Shown here: positions 26,901 through 34,667 of the stretch, piece after piece | Numbering within the stretch: position 1 is the first letter of the stretch | Layout of the letters: every line of letters starts with the position of its first letter | DNA from: Bradyrhizobium sp. SZCCHNS1050 | Lineage (GTDB): Bacteria > Pseudomonadota > Alphaproteobacteria > Rhizobiales > Xanthobacteraceae | Direction of reading: 5' to 3' | Assembly: GCF_032484785.1 (NCBI RefSeq) | Contig: NZ_JAUETR010000002.1 | Location: 248,001-312,000, forward strand | Length of the DNA: 64,000 nt | The notes under the pieces: model-generated | What the model was told of the DNA's origin: nothing | The model's database searches: none | What the model saw: the letters and a program-made list of their open reading frames with translations, nothing else | Translations under genes and position numbers: made by a program

Positions 26901-28211
26901 AGCCCGCCCGAGGGTGAAGTGCAGGGCGATGCGCGCATCCTCGGTGAGTGTCTCCGATCTCGCGGCCAGATCCTGCAGAGGTGCCCAGCGCGCGTCGTCG
27001 ACCGCGAACGGCTTGACCACGCCGTAATTGAGGTGCGTGCCGATACTGCGCGGGTTGACAGCCAGGGCCGATTCATACGCGAGCGCCGCCTCGTCGAGCC
27101 GCCCCAGGATCATCAGCACGCCAGCGAGATGGTTCATCGTCGTGGCATCGCGGGGATCGTGGGCGAGGGCGGTTCGATAGCTCGCGACGGCGTCCTCGTA
27201 GCGCTGGATGTCGCGCAGCGCATCGCCGCGGTTGCGGTGGGCGACGGCATAGTCGGGGCGCCGGCGTACCGCCTCGTCGTAATGCGCGAGCGCCAGGTCG
27301 TGCTTGCCGCGCGATCGCAGCGCATTGGCGAGGTTGTTATGGGCCTCCGGGAAGTCCGGCCGCGCGGCGATGGCACGCTCGTAATGGAAGATGGCGGCAG
27401 GGCCGCTCTTCATCTCCAGGTGCAGATTGCCGAGATTGTAGTGCGCCTCTGCGAGCCGGGGGTTCAGGGCAAGGGCCTGCTGATAGGTGTGGATCGCGGC
27501 GTCGAGCTGACCGGTGGCCTGCTGACAGCCGCCGATGTTGAGCAGCACGACCGGCGCGTTGGGCTGGATCGCGAGCGCGCGCGAGTAGTGGACAATGGCT
27601 TCCGAGTGCCGCCCAAGCATGCGGCAGGCGTCGCCAAGGCTGGCGGCGGCTGCGGCGAAATCCGGCCGCGCGTCGAGTGCGGCCTCGTGATGCGCGAGCG
27701 CGCGCTCGTACTGGTCGAGGCGCTGCAAGGCAAAGCCGAGCGCCTGGTGCGCATCGGCGCTGCCCGCGTCCGCAGCCAGCAACAGCTCCAGATGCCGAAC
27801 CGCGCCGGCAGGATCGCCGAGGCTGGTGAGCGCGCTGCCGAGCAGAAGCCTGGCCTCGGTCGAGGTCTCGTCGAGCGCGACGGCGCGCTGCAGATGCGCG
27901 CTCGCTTTGGCGAGGTCGCCGAGGCCTGCGAAGGACTTGCCGAGCGACAGGTGCCGATCCGCGGCGTCACCGGCTTCCTCTGCGGCCTGGTCGAGCAGGT
28001 CGCGTGCCTCATGTGTGTCGCCGAGCTGCAGGCGGACCATGGCGAGGCTGCACAGGGTGCGGAAATGACGGGGCTGAAGCGAAAGAACCTTCCGGTAGGC
28101 CTGCTCGGCGATGCGCAAGGCTTGATCATTGAGCGCGGCCGCCGACGGCTGTCTGCCGTCGGACGCTGCGGGGACGAGGCGGGGACGGAAGGCGACGGCG
28201 AGCTCGTTCAT
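23985..28211 (-). CDS. Double TPR-sulfotransferase fusion protein
   Basis: A 1408-residue protein with two copies of the same design. TPRs (about residues 30-440) are followed by a sulfotransferase domain with the PAPS-binding loop PVFVIGMPRSGTSLVEQLLA (near residue 500). A second TPR block (about 790-1080) is followed by a second domain with PIFIVGMPRSGTTLMEQVLA (near residue 1165). Both domains also carry RIVDKMP-NFLF and NPIDTCLSCY / DPLDNCVSCY with the 3'-phosphate-site region. The loop resembles that of protein-tyrosine sulfotransferases (Sulfotransfer_3). Single-unit proteins of this type are common in Bradyrhizobium; two units in one chain are not usual. The protein has no signal peptide, so it should act in the cytoplasm. 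It lies next to the large secreted proteins and the type I exporter. Confidence 0.88.
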   Translation of the reverse strand: MNELAVAFRPRLVPAASDGRQPSAAALNDQALRIAEQAYRKVLSLQPRHFRTLCSLAMVRLQLGDTHEARDLLDQAAEEAGDAADRHLSLGKSFAGLGDLAKASAHLQRAVALDETSTEARLLLGSALTSLGDPAGAVRHLELLLAADAGSADAHQALGFALQRLDQYERALAHHEAALDARPDFAAAAASLGDACRMLGRHSEAIVHYSRALAIQPNAPVVLLNIGGCQQATGQLDAAIHTYQQALALNPRLAEAHYNLGNLHLEMKSGPAAIFHYERAIAARPDFPEAHNNLANALRSRGKHDLALAHYDEAVRRRPDYAVAHRNRGDALRDIQRYEDAVASYRTALAHDPRDATTMNHLAGVLMILGRLDEAALAYESALAVNPRSIGTHLNYGVVKPFAVDDARWAPLQDLAARSETLTEDARIALHFTLGRAYADIKDGERSLVHLNAGNALERRRINYDENQTLRQIERIRAVFSRDMLQARAGHGDPSHAPVFVIGMPRSGTSLVEQLLASHSAVHGAGEVNYFAAAAGLFTDRDRGDYPEMLAKLSDADITTLARAYLDRFTDLPADTKRIVDKMPSNFLFAGLIHLALPNARIIHVRRNPIDTCLSCYTQLFAEPQPFAYDLAELGRYYRAYDALMSHWRSVLPEGVMLEVTYEDMVRDFDAHARKIVAHCGLDWDDACLSFHENERPVNTASLVQVRKPLFSGSVGRWRMYGDRLKPLLDALGSEAVRPTIAEAIAGAKPPQPVNVAPPVVTPTTASLSFASQQAGSLQTLAEGAAAVAKKLQGRGDFKDAETIFKLILAGQPNQFDALVGLGMVCTTANRLDEAKEFFRRAVAVNDKSAEAHGSIGAVEASAGHYETAVQHYETALALAPSHAGILYAFAMVRQNQGLIDEAIALLRRAIDNKPQHLDAHFALGNLLYTAGKDIEAAKHYLKVLDFSPEHAETHNNIANVLLRQGHRERAIEHYKRAIASRPDYADAYGNLGNAFLELNRLEESIEQNLLAIKIKPERFGSYNNLGVAYQALGRFDEATAAFQKALELAPDDAPIHLNLANMSKFKPDDSRLPGLRQLLERVDRLDQEKQIAAHFAMGKALSDLKDYDQAFSHLHKANTLKRKTFDYDSEQRLGMMKNVAARFTPEFFRMVAGHGDDSWAPIFIVGMPRSGTTLMEQVLASHSKVFGAGELETFKDLVGECANRQKVVPAYPDLITLLPPEEMTKIGQEYTARVRTLAPEAERIVDKMPLNFLFVGMIHAAFPRARIINTRRDPLDNCVSCYSLLFTGSQPFAYDLTELGHYYRGYEGVMEHWHQVLPPGVLMDVRYEDLVDDLEGVSRRVLDHCGLDWEDACLDFHRTERMVRTASLMQVREPIYRRSIGSWRRYEKHLGPLCEALGIDLPPPEST

Positions 28212-28381
28212 GATGGCAACTTGCTGAATGTTCGACGAATGCCGTTGTCGAGGCGGATTGAAGCGAAACGGAGGCTTAGGTGAGGCCGATCGCAAACGGT
28301 CGGCTAGAACCCTTCGAGCAGCGGATGGAGCTTGTCCGGCCACGTGCAGCGTCGATGGCCGGTGCTGCCACAACGCAACGA

Positions 28382-28412
28382 GCCGGCGTAGACCCAAGGG
28401 ATCTGCGCCGGC
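28382..28412 (-). terminator. Hairpin after the 28439-30253 gene
   Basis: On the minus strand GCCGGCGCAGATCCC can pair with GGGTCTACGCCGGC across two bases: about 14 pairs with one mismatch and one bulge. It lies 27 bases after the stop. There is no T-run, so it may protect the 3' end or act with Rho. Confidence 0.4.
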
Positions 28413-28438
28413 CAATGTTGGTCAGGTTGCTGAAGGCG

Positions 28439-30253
28439 TCAGCCCCACATGTGGTGCATCGCGTGGTGGTGGGACATGTCCGGACCGCTCGAGGCTGCTG
28501 CCGCCGTTGCGGCCGTGGCCGCGGCTGCCGCCGTGTGGTGGCTGCTATGATGGCTGTGGTGGCCGCCGCAGTGATGCGTCGTGGTGGTGTTGTTGCCGCC
28601 GGTGGTTCCTCCGCCGGCCGTTCCACCGCCCGTCGTGCCGCCACCGGTCGTCCCACCACCCGTGGTGCCGCCGCCCGCAGTGCCGCCTCCGGTGGTGCCA
28701 CCACCGGTCGTGCCACCTCCGCCCATGCCGCCGCCGGGCGTGGTCGTGCTCGTAGGCGTTCCGCCCGTGCCGTTGGCGATGTTCGGATTGGCGCCCGCCG
28801 GCATGCCGGTGCCCTGGGCAATGCCATTGACCGCAGTCGCTGTCACGAAGCTCGTCGCTGAGGTCACGTAGGCCGATCCGCCGATCGCGATGTTGTTGCC
28901 CGCAATGTCTCCGGCATTGCCGATGTAGTTCGCGGCGGCAGCCTTCAACATCGCCTGATCGGTCGCCAGGGCTGTACCCGTGTCGCCGTTCATGATGCCC
29001 ATCAATGCCTTGGTGGCCATGATGGTGTCAGACTGCAGAGCTCCGGCGGCGAGCTCGTCGTCGAACCGTCCCTTGAACACCGCCCCCTGCGCCGCATCGA
29101 ACGCGGCGCCAAAGTTCTGGTAGTTCGTGATCTGGTCGATCAGGGCCTGTGACGCCGTACCTGTTCCATTTGCGACCGCAACCAACTTCGCACCCAGCGT
29201 ATTGCCCTCGGCGAGGAACGACGCCCAGAAATTGGTCTGCGCCTGATTATCCTGGAACTTCGTGACGGTCCCGGTCAGGCCGCCGGGCATTTCGGAGAAC
29301 CCGCCGATGTGACCAGGCGCGCCGGTGCCGCCCGCCGCTGCGTTGAGCGCCGCGTCGTTCTGAAACACGTCGATCATGTCGACGATGTTGTCGGCGGAGC
29401 CGCGCAGCGCCGTCGGATTGGCCATCGTCTCGGCGACATCGTATTTGTTCAGCTGAAGGTTTGCTTGGCTGAGCAGCGTCATCAGGTGAAGTGTCGTCGT
29501 TTGGGCCGCAACGGCGGTTTCACCGGCTTCAATCGCAGCGAGCTTCGCGGGGTCATTCAGGATCGCCTGAAGGCCCTGCGTCACGGCCGTAAAATCAGCC
29601 TGGATCTGGTTGATGTTGTTGGCGCTCATGCCGCCCAGCGAAAGGTCAGCGGCGGCATTGAACACCGTTCCGATGGCGGTCAGGTCGCCCGCGGCCGCTG
29701 CAGCGAGATTGGTGGCGCTGTCGTTGCCGGCGGGAAGGCTCTGGAACGCCACGTCCATGGCACCCGTGTTGGCCAGGAAGGGAACGTTGTTGAGCGCGGC
29801 GGAAAGATGCGCGTCACCCTGGATCTGCGCCAGGATCTGCATCTGCACGTTGTGGATGGTCTGGTCGGCCTCGGCGAGGGTCGCCGGATTGGTCGTGTTG
29901 GGTGCGGCGTTGATCAGCGTCGTGATCTCGTTCGAGACCTGGGTGAGCACCGCGGTGTCGGTCGCGTTGAGCGTGAATGCCTTGCCGCCGATCGTGACAT
30001 CTCCGGGATTGGCCAGCATCGCGTTGATGTCGTTCTGCACGGCATGCAGGTCTGTGGTGTAGCTGCCGAGGAACGGGTTGGAGTTGCCGCTGTTCTGGGG
30101 CGTCGAGAACAGACCGGTCGAGATGCGAACCGCGTCGTTGAACACGACGCCGGCCTGGACGAGGTCGGTCGACGGGTTGAGCGCAGAGGCGCGAACCAGC
30201 AGATTGGACGTGCCATTCGCCAGCGCCGTCGGGTTGAAGGTATTGGCTGCCAT
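28439..30253 (-). CDS. Large module protein 1, candidate type I secretion substrate (one module, His-rich tail)
   Basis: A 604-residue protein that I do not recognise. It begins ANTFNPTALANGTSNLLVRA without a signal peptide. One ~490-residue module, rich in Ala, Asn, Thr and Gly and predicted to be largely helical, is followed by a linker of pentapeptides GGGTT/GGGTA. A His-rich stretch (TTHHCGGHHSHHSSHH) and an Ala run follow, and the chain ends in GPDMSHHHAMHHMWG. The module matches each half of the 1097-residue neighbour. The only cysteine is in the His-rich tail. It lies in a run with a type I exporter, an O-heptosyltransferase and a sulfotransferase, which suggests it is modified and exported. 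The ribosome site is GGGGAG. Export is inferred from context. Confidence 0.85.
   Translation of the reverse strand: MAANTFNPTALANGTSNLLVRASALNPSTDLVQAGVVFNDAVRISTGLFSTPQNSGNSNPFLGSYTTDLHAVQNDINAMLANPGDVTIGGKAFTLNATDTAVLTQVSNEITTLINAAPNTTNPATLAEADQTIHNVQMQILAQIQGDAHLSAALNNVPFLANTGAMDVAFQSLPAGNDSATNLAAAAAGDLTAIGTVFNAAADLSLGGMSANNINQIQADFTAVTQGLQAILNDPAKLAAIEAGETAVAAQTTTLHLMTLLSQANLQLNKYDVAETMANPTALRGSADNIVDMIDVFQNDAALNAAAGGTGAPGHIGGFSEMPGGLTGTVTKFQDNQAQTNFWASFLAEGNTLGAKLVAVANGTGTASQALIDQITNYQNFGAAFDAAQGAVFKGRFDDELAAGALQSDTIMATKALMGIMNGDTGTALATDQAMLKAAAANYIGNAGDIAGNNIAIGGSAYVTSATSFVTATAVNGIAQGTGMPAGANPNIANGTGGTPTSTTTPGGGMGGGGTTGGGTTGGGTAGGGTTGGGTTGGGTTGGGTAGGGTTGGNNTTTTHHCGGHHSHHSSHHTAAAAATAATAAAASSGPDMSHHHAMHHMWG
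28597..28722. repeat. 15-bp minisatellite coding GGGTT/GGGTA pentapeptides
   Basis: About eight 15-bp units inside the 28439-30253 gene code for GGGTT or GGGTA in tandem. The unit is in frame, so copy-number changes would alter linker length without breaking the gene. The Thr residues are possible O-glycosylation sites. Confidence 0.85.
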
Positions 30254-30395
30254 TGATCATCTCCCCAAGTTTCAACCCGGCGTCTGCTGCTTGGCGTATG
30301 GGCAGCACGCGGGCGTTGATCGGGCAGCGACGTCTCGTTCGCTCCTTCGCGGAACGGGCGAAATGTCGCAGCCTCAGAGCACCTGGGAATTATTT

Positions 30396-30455
30396 GCTCC
30401 AATGGGGCCAAAAGAAGCGCCGCGGAGTCCTCAAATATGATGTTGTTCGGGCAAA
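30396..30455 (-). promoter_or_regulatory. Upstream element shared with the 34114 gene (copy 1)
   Basis: A ~60-base element 143 bases before the start at 30253. On the minus strand, ATATTTG, GGACTCC, TTTTGGCCC and ATTG occur in this order, and the same blocks occur 176 bases before the sister gene at 34290-34350. The surrounding untranslated sequence is much less similar. It may be a shared promoter or a regulatory RNA leader. I cannot assign a sigma factor. Confidence 0.5.
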
Positions 30456-30792
30456 TGGCTCCTGTCGCAGCCGGGTCACGGCGGCGGTCGGAAGCTTACT
30501 AACTCGTTGATTTCCGTCGTGGCATCCCCGCAACATCGTCGCTCAGCGGCGCTTCGACGCACGGTCCAGACAAGAAGTTGCCCCGATCTTGCGACCGGTC
30601 ACCGATCTCTCCTTAGAAAAGTTCCAGCGTGACGAGCCTCCGCGGTGCGGAACGGAACGTGCATCTTTGTTGATCTTCCGAGGCCTCCTTCTTCAACGCG
30701 TGTCGTCTCGCCCGGCTCATTGTCCTTCTCATTTCCCCCGGGAGCACTGCGCGAGTGGACCTCATCTGCTTGCTCCCGGGTATCCGTATCCC

Positions 30793-30814
30793 AGCCGCAG
30801 CAGCTGCTGCGGCT
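30793..30814 (-). terminator. 22-bp perfect palindrome after the 30821-34114 gene
   Basis: agccgcagcag followed directly by its complement ctgctgcggct, starting seven bases after the stop codon. It can form a strong RNA hairpin, but no T-run follows on the minus strand. Its position suggests a 3' end structure. Confidence 0.45.
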
Positions 30815-30820
30815 GCCTCG

Positions 30821-33800
30821 TCAACCCCACATGTGATGCATCGCGTGGAGATGCGACATGTCGGGCCCGGCAGCCGCGGCCTGGCTCATATGCGCGCCCT
30901 GGCTTTGATCGTGATGATGGTGATGATCGCTGTGATGCGTGGCGTTGCTGCCGTTGTTGGCCGTGGTACCCGTCGACGTGCCGCCAGCCGCCGTTCCGCC
31001 AGCCGCCGTGCCGCCAGCCGCGGTTCCGCCGGTCGACGTGCCTCCGTTCGCCGCGGTGCCACCGGCTGCAGCGCCACCGGCGGCGGTGGTTCCTGCCGCA
31101 GCAGTGCCGCCGGTGCCGTTGGCCAGGTTCGGTGTCGCGGTGACCGGAATGGTGCCGTGCGCGGTCCCCTTGATTGAGGTCGCCGCCGAGACCGTCGTGG
31201 CCGTCCCAACATAGGTGCCGCCATTGACCGGAATGTTGTTGCCGGAGACGTCCATGGCGTCGGCGGCAAAGCCCTGGCCGGCCGCGGCGACCATCGCCTT
31301 GTCTGCCGCAAGTGCTGCGCCGGTGTCGCCGTTGAGGATGCCTTGCAGGCCCTTGACCGCGTTGGCGGTGTCGGCTTCGAGCGTGCCGCTGAGCAGTTCG
31401 TTGTCGAACCGACCCTGGAACACGGCCCCCTGGGCGGCGTCGAAATTGGCGCCGAACTGCTGGTAGTTCTGGATCTGCGTGATCAGGGCCGCGCTCGCCT
31501 GCGCACCGCCGGTCGAGATTTTCTGCAGCGTGGCGTTGATGGTGTTGGCCTCGGCCAGGAATGCGGCCCAGAAATTCGTCTGCGCCTGGTTGTCCTGGAA
31601 TTTGGTGACCGTCCCCTTGAGCCCGCCCGGATCCTCGGCAAAGCCGCCCGCATGGCCGGCGTTGCCGTTGCCACCTGCCGCCATGTTGAGGTTGGTGTCG
31701 CCCTGGATGATGTCGATGATGTCGAGCAGGTTGTCGGCCGTGCCGCGGAGAGCGGCCTGATTGCCGGTGGTCGCAGCCTGATCATACTTGCCCAGCTGCA
31801 GGTTGATCTGGCCGAGCGCTGTCTGCAGATGGATCGTCGTCAGCGCCGCGGCGTTGGCAGTCTCGCCAGCCTCGATCTGCGCGAGCTGGGTCTTGTTGTT
31901 GAGGATGGCCGTCAGTCCGTGCTGGACGGCGGTGAAGTCCGCGGTCACCTCGGCAAGGTTACCGGTGTTGATGCCGCCCGAGGCGACCTCGACGGCCTTG
32001 TTGAAGACCAGACCAACGTCCTTCAGGCTGTTGCCGGCGGTAGCGGCGGCAAGACTCGCCGGATCGTCCGCGCCCGCGGGCGACGTCTGGAAGGCGACGT
32101 CCTGGCCGCCGGTATTGGCGAGGAAGGGGACGTTGTTCAACGCGTTCGCCAGATGCGCGTCGTTGTGGATTTCGCCGAGGATTTCCTGCTGCAGCGCATG
32201 GATCGTCTGGCTTGCCGCTGCCGATGTGCTGGCGTTGGCGAACTGTCCCGCCGCCTGCAGCAGTGTGCCCAGTTGCCCCTCGACATTGGTCAGCACCGCC
32301 GTGTCGGTCGCGTTCAGGGCGAAGGTCTTGCCGCCGAGCGTGACCTGACCAGGGTTGGCCAGCATCGCCGCAATATCGGTCTGCACCGCCGTGATGTCGG
32401 CCTGGTAGCTGGTGAGGAAGGCCGGCGAGTTGCCGCTGTTGGCGAGGCTGAAGAGGCCGAGCGAGGCGCGCACCGCGTCGTTGAAGACGACGCCAGCCTG
32501 CACCAGGTCGGTCGAATGCTGGATCGCCGTGGCACGGGTCAAAAGGTTCGACGTGCCGTTGGCAAGCGCGGTCGGGCTGAAATTCACCGGCGTGGCGCCA
32601 CCAGCCGGCGGCGTCGACGATGAGCCGCCGGTGCCGTTGGCAATGTTCGGGGTTGCCGTGACCGGGATCGTGCCCTGGGCGAGTCCGTGCACCGACGTGG
32701 CCGTCGAGACCGTGGTCGCCGAGCCGACATAGGTCGCGCCGCCGATCGCGATGTTGTTGCCGGAAACGTCCATGGCGTCGGCCGCGAAGCCCTGGCCGGC
32801 CGCGGCGAGCATCGCCTTGTCCGCGGCAAGCGCAGCGCCCGTATCGCCGTTCAGGATGCCTTGCAGGCCCTTCACCGCGGCCGCCGTGTCGGCTTCGAGC
32901 GTGCCGCTCAGAAGCTCGTTGTCGAAGCGGCCACGGAAGACGTTGCCTTGCGCGGCATCGAAATTGGCGCCAAATGCCTGATAGTTCTGGATCTGAGTGA
33001 CCAGTGCGGCGCTGGCCTGCGCTCCGCCGGTTGCGATCTTCTGCAGGGTCGCGTTGATGGTGTTGCCTTCCGCCAAGAAGGCGGCCCAGAAATTCGTCTG
33101 CGCCTGGTTGTCCTGGAACTTGGTGACCGTGCCGGTCAACCCGCCCGGATCCTCCGCGAAGCCGCCGGCATGGCCGGGCATGCCGTTGCCGCCCGCGGCC
33201 TTGTTCAGATTGGCGTCGTTCTGAATGATGTCGATGCTGTCGAGCAGATTGTCCGCCGTGCCGCGCAGCGCAGCCTGATTGCCGGTTGTTTCCGCCTTGG
33301 CATACTGGTTGAGCTCGAGATTGATCTGCCCGAGCACCGTTTGCAGATGGATGGTCGTGAGCGCGGCCGCGTTCGCCGTTTCGCCATTCTCGATCTGGGC
33401 AAGCTGGGTCTTGTTGTTGAGGATCTTGGTGAGACCTTGCGAGATCGCGGTGAGGTCGTTCGTTACCTCCTGCAGGTTCGCGGTGCTGATGCCGCCGGAG
33501 GCGAGGTCGACGACCTTGTTGAAGACGAGGCCGACATCCTTCAGCGTGTTGCCTGCGGTCGCTGCGGCCAAGGTCGCCGCATCATCGGCACCGGCCGGCG
33601 TGTTCTGGAAGCCGACGTCCTGGCCGCCGGTGTTGGCGAGGAAGTTGACCTTGTTGAGCGCGCCGGACAGATGCGCGTCGCCGTTGATCTCCTGCAGGAT
33701 CTCCTGCTGGACCGCGTGCAGGGTCTGATCCGCGGCTGTGATCGTCGCAGCATTCGTGGTCTGCGGTGCGGCCGTGAGCAGCGTCGAGATCTGCGCCTGC

Positions 33801-34114
33801 ACGTTGGTGAGAACGGCGGTGTCGGTCGCATTCAGCGTGAAGGCCTGGCCGCCCAGGGTCACCTGGCCGGGATTTGCGAGCATCGCGGCGATGTCGTTCT
33901 GTACGGCGTGGAGATCGGTCGTGTAGCTGCCGAGGAACGGGTTCGAGTTGCCGCTGCCTGCCTGCGTGAACAGGCCGAGCGAGGCGCGCACCGCATCGTT
34001 GAACACCACGCCGGCTTGGACGAGGTCGGTCGACATCTTGAGCGCTGAGGCGCGCACCAGCAGGTTCGACGTTCCGTTGGCCAGCGCCGTCGGGTTGAAG
34101 GTGTTATTCGCCAT
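30821..34114 (-). CDS. Large module protein 2, candidate type I secretion substrate (two modules, His-rich tail)
   Basis: A 1097-residue protein of unknown family. Module 1 spans residues 1-510 and module 2 from 511 (NFSPTALANGTSNLLTRA) to about 1015; the two are highly similar and both match the 604-residue neighbour. The linker is GGTAA/GGTST pentapeptides. The His-rich tail ATHHSDHHHHHDQS is followed by AAAAGPDMSHLHAMHHMWG, the same ending as in the neighbour. There is no signal peptide, no membrane segment and no cysteine, as is usual for type I substrates. No RTX GGxGxD calcium repeats are seen. The upstream gene, 553 bases away, is an O-heptosyltransferase. The Thr-rich linker and the Asn/Thr-rich modules are possible modification targets (inference). 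Confidence 0.85.
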   Translation of the reverse strand: MANNTFNPTALANGTSNLLVRASALKMSTDLVQAGVVFNDAVRASLGLFTQAGSGNSNPFLGSYTTDLHAVQNDIAAMLANPGQVTLGGQAFTLNATDTAVLTNVQAQISTLLTAAPQTTNAATITAADQTLHAVQQEILQEINGDAHLSGALNKVNFLANTGGQDVGFQNTPAGADDAATLAAATAGNTLKDVGLVFNKVVDLASGGISTANLQEVTNDLTAISQGLTKILNNKTQLAQIENGETANAAALTTIHLQTVLGQINLELNQYAKAETTGNQAALRGTADNLLDSIDIIQNDANLNKAAGGNGMPGHAGGFAEDPGGLTGTVTKFQDNQAQTNFWAAFLAEGNTINATLQKIATGGAQASAALVTQIQNYQAFGANFDAAQGNVFRGRFDNELLSGTLEADTAAAVKGLQGILNGDTGAALAADKAMLAAAGQGFAADAMDVSGNNIAIGGATYVGSATTVSTATSVHGLAQGTIPVTATPNIANGTGGSSSTPPAGGATPVNFSPTALANGTSNLLTRATAIQHSTDLVQAGVVFNDAVRASLGLFSLANSGNSPAFLTSYQADITAVQTDIAAMLANPGQVTLGGKTFALNATDTAVLTNVEGQLGTLLQAAGQFANASTSAAASQTIHALQQEILGEIHNDAHLANALNNVPFLANTGGQDVAFQTSPAGADDPASLAAATAGNSLKDVGLVFNKAVEVASGGINTGNLAEVTADFTAVQHGLTAILNNKTQLAQIEAGETANAAALTTIHLQTALGQINLQLGKYDQAATTGNQAALRGTADNLLDIIDIIQGDTNLNMAAGGNGNAGHAGGFAEDPGGLKGTVTKFQDNQAQTNFWAAFLAEANTINATLQKISTGGAQASAALITQIQNYQQFGANFDAAQGAVFQGRFDNELLSGTLEADTANAVKGLQGILNGDTGAALAADKAMVAAAGQGFAADAMDVSGNNIPVNGGTYVGTATTVSAATSIKGTAHGTIPVTATPNLANGTGGTAAAGTTAAGGAAAGGTAANGGTSTGGTAAGGTAAGGTAAGGTSTGTTANNGSNATHHSDHHHHHDQSQGAHMSQAAAAGPDMSHLHAMHHMWG
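30967..31111. repeat. 15-bp minisatellite coding GGTAA/GGTST pentapeptides
   Basis: About nine imperfect 15-bp units in frame inside the 30821-34114 gene, coding for GGTAA, GGTST and similar. The matching position in the sister gene has GGGTT units of the same length, so the linker repeat is conserved in period but not in sequence. Confidence 0.8.
31090..34114. repeat. Two tandem ~1.5-kb copies of the module sequence
   Basis: The DNA for residues 1-510 (34114-32585) and from 511 on (32584 to about 31090) codes for nearly the same protein; long stretches match almost base for base. A third, more divergent copy is in 28730-30253. Homologous recombination between copies could change the number of modules. 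Confidence 0.85.
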
Positions 34115-34289
34115 AGATCATCTCTCCCCAAGTTCATCCGACGCCCGGCAGGGCCCCGTACCGAAACTGGCCGGACGATGCGGAAGCGCATCGGCCCTGC
34201 GTCGGACGTGCTGCGCCGCGCCTCACGCCCGTGCGCCGCTGTGTCGCGCGCTTTTCTGACGCGCGCTACTTTGTCGCACCTCGCTATAT

Positions 34290-34350
34290 GCTCGGAGCAA
34301 TCGGGCCAAAAAAGGCGTGGGGGAGTCCGCAAATATGTTGTTCTCGGGAC
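34290..34350 (-). promoter_or_regulatory. Upstream element shared with the 30253 gene (copy 2)
   Basis: The second copy of the element at 30396-30455. On the minus strand it reads AACAACATATTTG, GGACTCC, then TTTTTTGGCCC and ATTG. It lies in the 553-base gap between the heptosyltransferase stop and the 1097-residue protein. The rest of that gap shows no supported gene. Confidence 0.5.
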
Positions 34351-34667
34351 ATCGCGGATCTGTGACAGATGCGCCGCGATCGCGTGCCAAGTGATTGATT
34401 TCTGGCGGCAAGCAGCAAATGCGGGGTGCGGCGATCGGGCGCGAATTGCATGTTGTCGTCAAGATGCTGCCTGCATCTCGCCGGTGAGTGGCCGGTCTCC
34501 GGAGATCAGACGCAGGGTTGGTCTGATGCGCTCGAGGTTGCCCGGCGACACGGGCGCGCGGCATTGTCGCAGCGCGATCGCTGGAAAAACGCCACGATGG
34601 ATCGTCTGTCCGGGGGAGTGAGAGGCGAAGGCGCCTGGGCGTATCGGCCGACCTCGCCGTGCGCCGT

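Noticed and set aside
28280..28861. Plus-strand Arg/Pro/Val-rich frames opposite the pentapeptide linker
   Set aside because: Low-complexity products of the 15-bp repeat read backwards; no start site or family.
32687..34048. Plus-strand frame of 453 codons opposite the 1097-residue protein
   Set aside because: Antisense of the duplicated module; its apparent internal repeat only mirrors the duplication.
28439..34114. RTX toxin/adhesin identity for the module proteins
   Set aside because: No GGxGxD nonapeptide repeats are present; the Gly-rich part is a Thr/Gly linker.
34270..34350. Sigma-54 promoter (TGGC...TTGC) before the 1097-residue protein
   Set aside because: The GG-to-GC spacing is too short (7 instead of 10), and the sister gene's copy does not keep the motif.
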